From assembly GCF_965662505.1 (NCBI RefSeq), contig NZ_CBFIHX010000041.1, forward strand, positions 1-27,691: a DNA stretch of 27,691 bases. Direction: 5' to 3'. The translations under genes were made by a program, and so were the position numbers. The notes under the pieces were generated by a model that was not told the origin of the DNA, did no database searches, and was given only the letters and a program-made list of their open reading frames with translations. Each line of letters begins with the position of its first letter. Positions within the stretch are counted from its first letter, which is position 1. Shown one piece after another: positions 23,174-27,691 of this stretch. This DNA is from Pseudomaricurvus sp965662505 (GTDB taxonomy: Bacteria; Pseudomonadota; Gammaproteobacteria; Pseudomonadales; Cellvibrionaceae).

Positions 23174-24757
23174 CTACTGACAGCAGGTGTACTGCGCGTA
23201 GTAAGCCCGCAGATACTCATCAAAATCCATCTGCGGAGAAGCATCCAGATCAGCCTGATCCTGCAAAGAAGCCTCGGCCTCACGCTGCATTTGCCTGAAT
23301 TCCTCATCCGACAACGGGCGCTCCGCATAGGCCTGACTGTGCTTGAGCGATTGATTCATGGCAAAGCGGAAGAAGGTTTCACCGCTGGCTTCCATGTCCG
23401 CGAGAATTTGGGCTGACGGCGTCAACTCGGGCTTTTCCAGTTTAATACGCTGCGCTTCTACGGCAGCGGAATACGCCTGAGTGTCATAGCTGCTGTCCAG
23501 CATGACCGCGACTCGGGCAATATCGTCCAGCAAGACTGAGCCCCACTGGGCCGGGGAGACTTCTCCCGCGGCGGTGAGCAGACGCATCTCTGGATCCCGC
23601 CCCTGCGCCACCATGCGACGCTGATTTTCCTGTCCGCGGCGGTATTTCACATTGTCGGTTTCCGGACTGTCGCTCATGAGGCAATACAGCAGGAAGGCAT
23701 CGAGAAATTCGATCTGCTCAAGATTCAGGCCCAGCGGCTCGTAAGGGTTGAGATCGATACAGCGCACTTCGATGTATTCCACACCCCGATCGTTCAGGGC
23801 TCCCAGCGCCGTTTCACCTGAGCGTGCGGTTCGTTTGGGCCGAATGGTGCTGTAAAACTCGTTTTCAATCTGCAACAAACTGGTATTGAGCTGCTTGTAT
23901 TCACCGTGCTCATCCTTCAGGCCATTCGCCACATAATCTTCGTGTGGCTGCGTAATGGCACCGCAGAGGGTTTGCAGGTAGGTGTCCAGATTGTTGTAAC
24001 ACACCACCAGCGAATCCTGTGCACTGCTTTGATAACCCAGGTTGCCCATACGCAGTGACGTACCGTAAGGCTCATGCAGGCTGTGATCATCGTTTCCAAA
24101 CGGCTGCAGGGAATGCTCACGACCTTTGACAAAGCTGCGGCATATGGCCGGCGAGGCGCCGAACAGATACAACAGGAGCCAGAAGTTGCGGCGAAAATTG
24201 CGAATCAAATCAAAATAGCGACGATTCTTATAGTCCTGCAGGGATTCCGCGGCACCTTCCCGCTCATGCCAGAAGGCCCAGAACTCGTCACTTAAAGAGA
24301 AATTGTAGTGAATGCCGGCAAAGGTTTGCATCGAACGTCCATAGCGCTCGCCCAATCCCAAGCGGTAGATGGATTTCATCCGCCCGGGGTTCGAGGTGCC
24401 GTATTGACCCACCGGAATATGATCGTCACCACTGAGCATGCAGGGCATGCTCGCCACCCACAGGTGCTCATCCTCGAGCTGTTGATAGGTGAAGCGCTGC
24501 ACCCGATCCAGGTCGTCCAGCACCTGTTGACTGGACTCCGTGGGGGGAGTGATAAATTCCAGCAGGGCTTCACTGTAATCGGTGGTGATGGAGGGATGGG
24601 TCATGGCCGACCCCAGACTGCGAGGGTGCGGCGTCTGGGCCAGAGTCCCCTCAGGGGTAATGCGCAGACTTTCCTTTTCGAGACCTTTGAAGACGCGCGT
24701 GAGCTTACTATGGACGGGCTCAGCCAGCACCGCCAGTCGTTGGTTCAATAAAGACAA
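23174..24757 (-). CDS. gshA: Glutamate-cysteine ligase GshA
   Basis: GshA joins glutamate and cysteine with ATP, the first step of glutathione synthesis in the cytoplasm. It shows the gammaproteobacterial family hallmarks LEKESLRITPEGTLAQTPHP, THPSITTDYSEALLEFITPP, IPVGQYGTSNPGRMKSIYR and VEYIEVRCIDLNPYEPLGL. The start chosen is TTG at 24755-24757, giving 527 aa. GAGGGA lies six bases before it, and the distance to the EKESLR motif then equals that in E. coli GshA residue for residue. A GTG at 24776-24778 would add 7 residues but has no ribosome site and lies inside a hairpin. It probably precedes acpH in one transcript. Confidence 0.95.
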   Translation of the reverse strand: MSLLNQRLAVLAEPVHSKLTRVFKGLEKESLRITPEGTLAQTPHPRSLGSAMTHPSITTDYSEALLEFITPPTESSQQVLDDLDRVQRFTYQQLEDEHLWVASMPCMLSGDDHIPVGQYGTSNPGRMKSIYRLGLGERYGRSMQTFAGIHYNFSLSDEFWAFWHEREGAAESLQDYKNRRYFDLIRNFRRNFWLLLYLFGASPAICRSFVKGREHSLQPFGNDDHSLHEPYGTSLRMGNLGYQSSAQDSLVVCYNNLDTYLQTLCGAITQPHEDYVANGLKDEHGEYKQLNTSLLQIENEFYSTIRPKRTARSGETALGALNDRGVEYIEVRCIDLNPYEPLGLNLEQIEFLDAFLLYCLMSDSPETDNVKYRRGQENQRRMVAQGRDPEMRLLTAAGEVSPAQWGSVLLDDIARVAVMLDSSYDTQAYSAAVEAQRIKLEKPELTPSAQILADMEASGETFFRFAMNQSLKHSQAYAERPLSDEEFRQMQREAEASLQDQADLDASPQMDFDEYLRAYYAQYTCCQ

Positions 24758-24775
24758 ACCGTTTCCCTCATGAGC

Positions 24776-24792
24776 CACACAGAAGCTGTGTG
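24776..24792 (-). terminator. Hairpin between the small hypothetical gene and gshA
   Basis: A perfect 7-bp stem CACACAG / CTGTGTG with a 3-base loop lies 22 bases after the stop of the upstream gene and 18 bases before the gshA TTG. There is no T-run. It may be a weak terminator, a leader hairpin or an RNA-processing site. Confidence 0.42.
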
Positions 24793-24814
24793 ACGGGGTG
24801 GGTCTAATCCAAAC

Positions 24815-25228
24815 TCAAAACAGCGAGGACGCCTCAGTTTTGTCCGTCTCGTTGTCTGTTTCAAGTTCCACCGGGGTGACGTCTGGAGTCACGTCTGCAG
24901 CCTGGTGTTGCTCGGCCTCGGCAGTGGCGGCTGTATCACTTGTTTCAATGGGTGATTCGTCTGCTGCCGTCTCCAGCGCGGTACTAGCATCTCCTAATGG
25001 GGGCAAATCCTCATCCTTCAAGAGGGGCAGCCCACGATCATTGAGTGTGCACTCAAGAATCTTGATACGCAAAGTATAGTCGCGCGCGTTCACTTCGATC
25101 ATCTGATTGAGTGCTTCGTCGCGATGAGGGGTGCGAAACAGGGTGTTGGCCTCACGGCCGTCGACCCATTCACCCTGCTTATTCAGCAGGTGCTTGTGCT
25201 GGTTTTGCAGCAGGAAAATACTGTTCAT
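24815..25228 (-). CDS. Hypothetical protein with acidic, probably disordered tail
   Basis: I do not recognise a characterised family, though the N-terminal half looks like a conserved small protein. The start at 25226-25228 gives 137 aa (MNSIFLLQNQHKHLLNKQGE). The longer frame begins with Cys/Arg-rich sequence that does not look like protein. Residues 1-75 form a compact segment with WVDGREANTLFRTPHRDEAL, suggesting a small domain. From about residue 78 onward the chain is rich in Glu, Asp, Thr and Ala with no predicted structure. No signal peptide or membrane segment is seen, so it is likely cytoplasmic. It lies upstream of gshA on the same strand with a hairpin between. Confidence 0.75.
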   Translation of the reverse strand: MNSIFLLQNQHKHLLNKQGEWVDGREANTLFRTPHRDEALNQMIEVNARDYTLRIKILECTLNDRGLPLLKDEDLPPLGDASTALETAADESPIETSDTAATAEAEQHQAADVTPDVTPVELETDNETDKTEASSLF

Positions 25229-25342
25229 GAAGACTCGAAACCCGACCTCTGTTGCGGAATCTGTGCTGCGACCCGTCCACCGGCACTCACCGGGAATGCA
25301 CGGCAATAGACACCGCAGCCTGTAAATTCCGAGTGTAACCGG

Positions 25343-25366
25343 AAAAAAACCTCGGTTCCAGAGAGG
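25343..25366 (-). terminator. Terminator after the MocR gene
   Basis: On the minus strand CCTC and GAGG (extendable by a G-U and an A-U pair) close a 9-base loop and are followed directly by seven T. It lies 14 bases past the MocR stop. The stem is short but the T-run is good. Confidence 0.48.
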
Positions 25367-25380
25367 CTGAGGAGTGAGAT

Positions 25381-26910
25381 TTAGTGTCCGACCCCGGTCA
25401 ACTCTTCGATTAATTCCGCAATCAGCTGGATACCCGGCTCAATTTTGTCTTCCGGAATGACCGTAAACCCCAAACGGAAATAGTTTTTTGGCGGCGGCTC
25501 GCCCTGACCGTCAGCGCGCTCATTAAAGGCAATATCCCCCAACTCCAGCAATATCCCCCGCTCGGCCGCGACGCGCCGCAACTCATGGCAATCCAGACCT
25601 TCCGGTCCGCGCACCCAGCAGGTGGTGCCGCCAAATACGGGTCGCTGCTGGTTGGAGGGAATATAGCGCTCGATGGCCCGGGTAATCTTCGACCAGTTGC
25701 GCTTGTATTTACGCCACAAGCGCTTGAGCAGAGCGTCGTAGTGGCCGCGGGCTAAAAACAACGCGGTCATCCGCTGATTGTTCATCGGCGGATGGCGCAT
25801 CATCAAACGCCGGAGCACCCGCACCTCTTCAATCAGCGGCGCCGGTGCCACCATAAAACCAATACGCAGCCCCGGAGCCAAAACTTTCGACAGGCTGCTC
25901 ATGTAGATCACCCGACCGCTGCTGTCGAGACTTTTCAGCGCCGGCAGAGGATCATCGATGTAGTTGGTCTCAATTTCATAATCGTCCTCAATGATCACCA
26001 GATCATCTTCTTCCGCCAGTGCCAGCAACTCCTTGCGTCGCTCAATGGGCATGGTCACCGAGGTCGGCCAATGATGGCTGGGGGTCGTATAAACGTAATC
26101 ACACTCACGCAGGGAATCGCCCAGCACCAGACCATAATTATCCACCGGTTGAGGAACAGTCTCGCCAAAATGCAAAGAGAAAATATTGCGGGCATCGGGG
26201 TAACCGGGGTTTTCCATCGCCATTTTTCGGCCCGGTTTCGCCAGCAGCGTCGACAACAAATACAGCGAGTGTTGTGTGCCGACGGTGATGAGGATTTCTT
26301 CCGGTTTCGCCCAGATCCCACGCCGGGGTAATACCCGCGACCGGATCTGTTCAATCAGTATCGGATCATCGGCATCCATACAGTCGCCGGTCCAATCTCG
26401 CACGGCCAAAACACTGAGAGCCTGCTTGGAACACTCACGCCACTCCGCCAGAGGGAAGGTTTTCGGATCAATCTGGCCGGAGAGAAACGGATATTCATAG
26501 CGCTGCCAGTCCGAGGGTTTGTCGATGTTACGCTGCTGGCTGGGATGACTGGCAAAGCGATCGCTCCAGTCGGGCGCTCTGGAATCGATCTCTGACTGCT
26601 CAGTCTGATCAGATTTACTCGCAACTTCACGACGATTATCTAGCTTGGCACGGCCGTCCAGAATTGACGGGTTAACAAAATAACCACGACGTTCACGGGC
26701 AATGATATAGCCGTCCTCGACCAGATCCTCGTAGGCGAACATCACGGTTTGTCGGGACACGGACAACGCCTGGGATAATTTACGACTGGAGGGAATGGGT
26801 TTATCCAACGGGATATGGCCGTCAAGAATCGCCACCGCCAACGCTTTGCGAATCTGTTGTTTAAGATTGTCGTCGCTGGATTTATCCAGATGAATCAGTT
26901 GTTCTAGCAC
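25381..26910 (-). CDS. MocR-type GntR regulator with aminotransferase domain
   Basis: MocR regulators join a GntR winged HTH to a PLP-binding aminotransferase-like domain and usually control a nearby amine, amino-acid or vitamin B6 pathway. The 509-aa protein has the HTH at about 10-80 (PIPSSRKLSQALSVSRQTVM), a charged linker (about 85-135), and a fold-type I domain to the end. That domain includes TVGTQHSLYLLSTLL, ENPGYPDARNIF, IIEDDYEIE, and the PLP lysine Lys342 in SSLSKVLAPGLRIGF. All PLP landmarks are intact. The start is GTG at 26908-26910 with GGAAG upstream. An aldehyde dehydrogenase gene lies upstream on the same strand and is a natural candidate target. Confidence 0.93.
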   Translation of the reverse strand: MLEQLIHLDKSSDDNLKQQIRKALAVAILDGHIPLDKPIPSSRKLSQALSVSRQTVMFAYEDLVEDGYIIARERRGYFVNPSILDGRAKLDNRREVASKSDQTEQSEIDSRAPDWSDRFASHPSQQRNIDKPSDWQRYEYPFLSGQIDPKTFPLAEWRECSKQALSVLAVRDWTGDCMDADDPILIEQIRSRVLPRRGIWAKPEEILITVGTQHSLYLLSTLLAKPGRKMAMENPGYPDARNIFSLHFGETVPQPVDNYGLVLGDSLRECDYVYTTPSHHWPTSVTMPIERRKELLALAEEDDLVIIEDDYEIETNYIDDPLPALKSLDSSGRVIYMSSLSKVLAPGLRIGFMVAPAPLIEEVRVLRRLMMRHPPMNNQRMTALFLARGHYDALLKRLWRKYKRNWSKITRAIERYIPSNQQRPVFGGTTCWVRGPEGLDCHELRRVAAERGILLELGDIAFNERADGQGEPPPKNYFRLGFTVIPEDKIEPGIQLIAELIEELTGVGH

Positions 26911-27086
26911 TGCACTTCCGCCTGTCTCTTGTGGCCACTTTTGTCGCTAGCTTATGCAGCCACTTTGTGTCATTACGATATTACTTCGGCTTCCTGCTGC
27001 ACACGTACCTGTTAAAAATTCCTATGCCTATTGATATCACTCAGATCGGTTACACAACCGTCAATAAACGAGAGGTACAACTGAAA

Positions 27087-27121
27087 ATGGCACAGTCAGC
27101 CCAACAGCCAATCTGTGCCAT
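27087..27121 (-). terminator. Terminator-like inverted repeat downstream of aldehyde dehydrogenase
   Basis: A perfect 9-bp inverted repeat (ATGGCACAG / CTGTGCCAT) with a 17-base loop is followed on the minus strand by TTTTC. It begins about 125 bases past the aldehyde dehydrogenase stop, beyond a tandem repeat. It could also be an operator for the MocR protein. Confidence 0.45.
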
Positions 27122-27147
27122 GTCCTCGGCATTCTCTTCAGTTCTTC

Positions 27148-27203
27148 CCTGTTAACCCGGCCCTGTTAACTCTGTCCTGTTAACTCTGCCCTGTTAACCA
27201 TGA
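27148..27203. repeat. 14-bp tandem repeat, four units
   Basis: Four consecutive 14-base units begin with CCTGTTAAC: CCTGTTAACCCGGC, CCTGTTAACTCTGT, CCTGTTAACTCTGC and CCTGTTAACCATGA. A degenerate tail, ACTCTGCCATGA, follows. Every unit carries GTTAAC. The array begins 41 bases past the aldehyde dehydrogenase stop. Confidence 0.85.
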
Positions 27204-27244
27204 ACTCTGCCATGAGAGAATCGCAGTATACTCGATTCAAGCCC

Positions 27245-27691
27245 TCAGATAACGAGCGTTTTCACATAACTCATTTCCCGCACCGCGTACTTTATCCCTT
27301 CCCGACCGACACCACTTTCCTTCACGCCCCCAAATGGGAAGTGCTCGGTGCGGAAACCCGGGCCATCATTGGTCGCCAGTGTGCCGACATCCAACTCTTC
27401 AAACAGGTAGCGGATCACACTCAGATTTTGCGTGAACACCCCGGCCTGCAATCCATACGCGGTGTTATTGATCAGCGGAACAATATTCTCCACTTCCTCG
27501 AATTTACACAGGGGCATAACTGGACCAAAGGTTTCCTCGATCATCAGATCGCAATCGGGGGCAACATTTTCCAAAATGGTCGGATACACCAAAGCCCCTT
27601 CGTACTGATTGCCCAAAGCAACCGTTGCCCCACGATCAATGGCATCTTCGATGCGCTGACGAATTTCATTCGCCGCCGGCTGATGAATAAC
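27245..27691 (-). CDS. Aldehyde dehydrogenase family protein (5' end cut by window)
   Basis: This is the C-terminal 148 residues or so of an NAD(P)-dependent aldehyde dehydrogenase; the catalytic Cys and cofactor site lie outside the window. The frame is open to base 27691, reading VIHQPAANEIRQRIEDAIDR; the TTG at 27616 is internal. ALDH landmarks are YPTILENV, EETFGPVMPLCKFE, NNTAYGLQAGVFTQN and HFPFGGVKESGVGREGIKYA. The ending is close to ALDHs of the SSADH/lactaldehyde/phosphonoacetaldehyde type, but the substrate cannot be told from this part. It precedes a MocR regulator on the same strand. Confidence 0.93.
   Translation of the reverse strand, partial: VIHQPAANEIRQRIEDAIDRGATVALGNQYEGALVYPTILENVAPDCDLMIEETFGPVMPLCKFEEVENIVPLINNTAYGLQAGVFTQNLSVIRYLFEELDVGTLATNDGPGFRTEHFPFGGVKESGVGREGIKYAVREMSYVKTLVI

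Larger units (their letters stand above)
26911..27244. other. Intergenic region between aldehyde dehydrogenase and MocR genes
   Basis: 334 bases without a credible gene. They hold a 14-bp tandem repeat (27148-27203), a 9-bp inverted repeat that fits a terminator (27087-27121), and a small GGTT / AACC inverted repeat near 27048. A TTGACG on the minus strand nearby could be a -35 for the MocR gene, but no good -10 follows at the right spacing. Confidence 0.5.

Noticed and set aside
24308..24751. 147-codon frame opposite gshA
   Set aside because: It is antisense to conserved GshA motifs, with no ribosome site or recognisable domain.
26931..27155. 74-codon plus-strand frame between the MocR and aldehyde dehydrogenase genes
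   Set aside because: It has no motifs and no ribosome site, and it ends inside the 14-bp tandem array.
27148..27203. CRISPR array
   Set aside because: Units are only 14 bases with no spacer of typical length and no cas genes nearby; it is a simple tandem repeat.

Overview
The window is a chromosomal segment of a Gram-negative gammaproteobacterium, estimated by eye at mid-50s percent GC. Two things support this. The housekeeping genes are of gammaproteobacterial type: a 283-aa Vibrio-like ThyA, the rppH-ptsP pair, RlmI, AcpH and a GshA that matches E. coli GshA in the spacing of its N-terminus. The order ilvD / folA-thyA-lgt / TSUP permease / ptsP-rppH / HAD phosphatase also resembles, from memory, a block in Pseudomonas (around PA0335-PA0353 in PAO1). 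Genus cannot be fixed from the sequence. No phage, transposase, CRISPR array, rRNA or tRNA was seen.

Layout. 1-2308 (+): the 3' part of ilvD, cut by the window edge, a hairpin terminator, and a Crp/Fnr-family regulator. 2501-7619 (-): a six-gene TonB energy-transduction operon. In transcription order it holds a DUF3450 periplasmic coiled-coil protein, a TtpC-like long ExbB homologue with a signal peptide, a short ExbB, ExbD, TonB, and a TPR protein. 7921-10283 (-): lgt-thyA-folA (lipoprotein lipidation and thymidylate/folate synthesis), with a hairpin between thyA and folA. 10416-11222 (-): a TauE/SafE (TSUP) permease. 11393-15304 (+): an NRDE/TANGO2-like protein, an LdtD-type L,D-transpeptidase lipoprotein and a Tat-exported MepK/YcbK-like endopeptidase. 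15475-18292 (-): rppH-ptsP. 18560-20430 (+): a HAD-IB phosphatase and an imelysin-like lipoprotein. 20459-21664 (-): rlmI. 21976-22533 (+): a DUF4136 lipoprotein. 22541-25228 (-): a small acidic-tailed hypothetical protein, gshA and acpH. 25381-27691 (-): a MocR-type regulator and, upstream of it, the 3' part of an aldehyde dehydrogenase cut by the window edge.

How the genes work together. The Ton operon looks like a complete energising machine for outer-membrane transport plus accessory periplasmic proteins. The periplasmic part of its TtpC-like protein and the DUF3450 protein share a recognisable segment, which suggests common ancestry. LdtD and the MepK-like protein would make and cleave 3-3 peptidoglycan crosslinks. 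RppH and PtsP are translationally adjacent, as in enterobacteria and pseudomonads.

The least explained part of the window is non-coding. Five intergenic regions carry short degenerate tandem repeats with periods of about 14-25 bp, and the word CTGTTAA recurs in two of them. Several structured leaders or terminators can also be drawn. I found no convincing wholly new multi-gene system. The Ton operon with its DUF3450/TtpC relationship is the best candidate for incompletely described biology.
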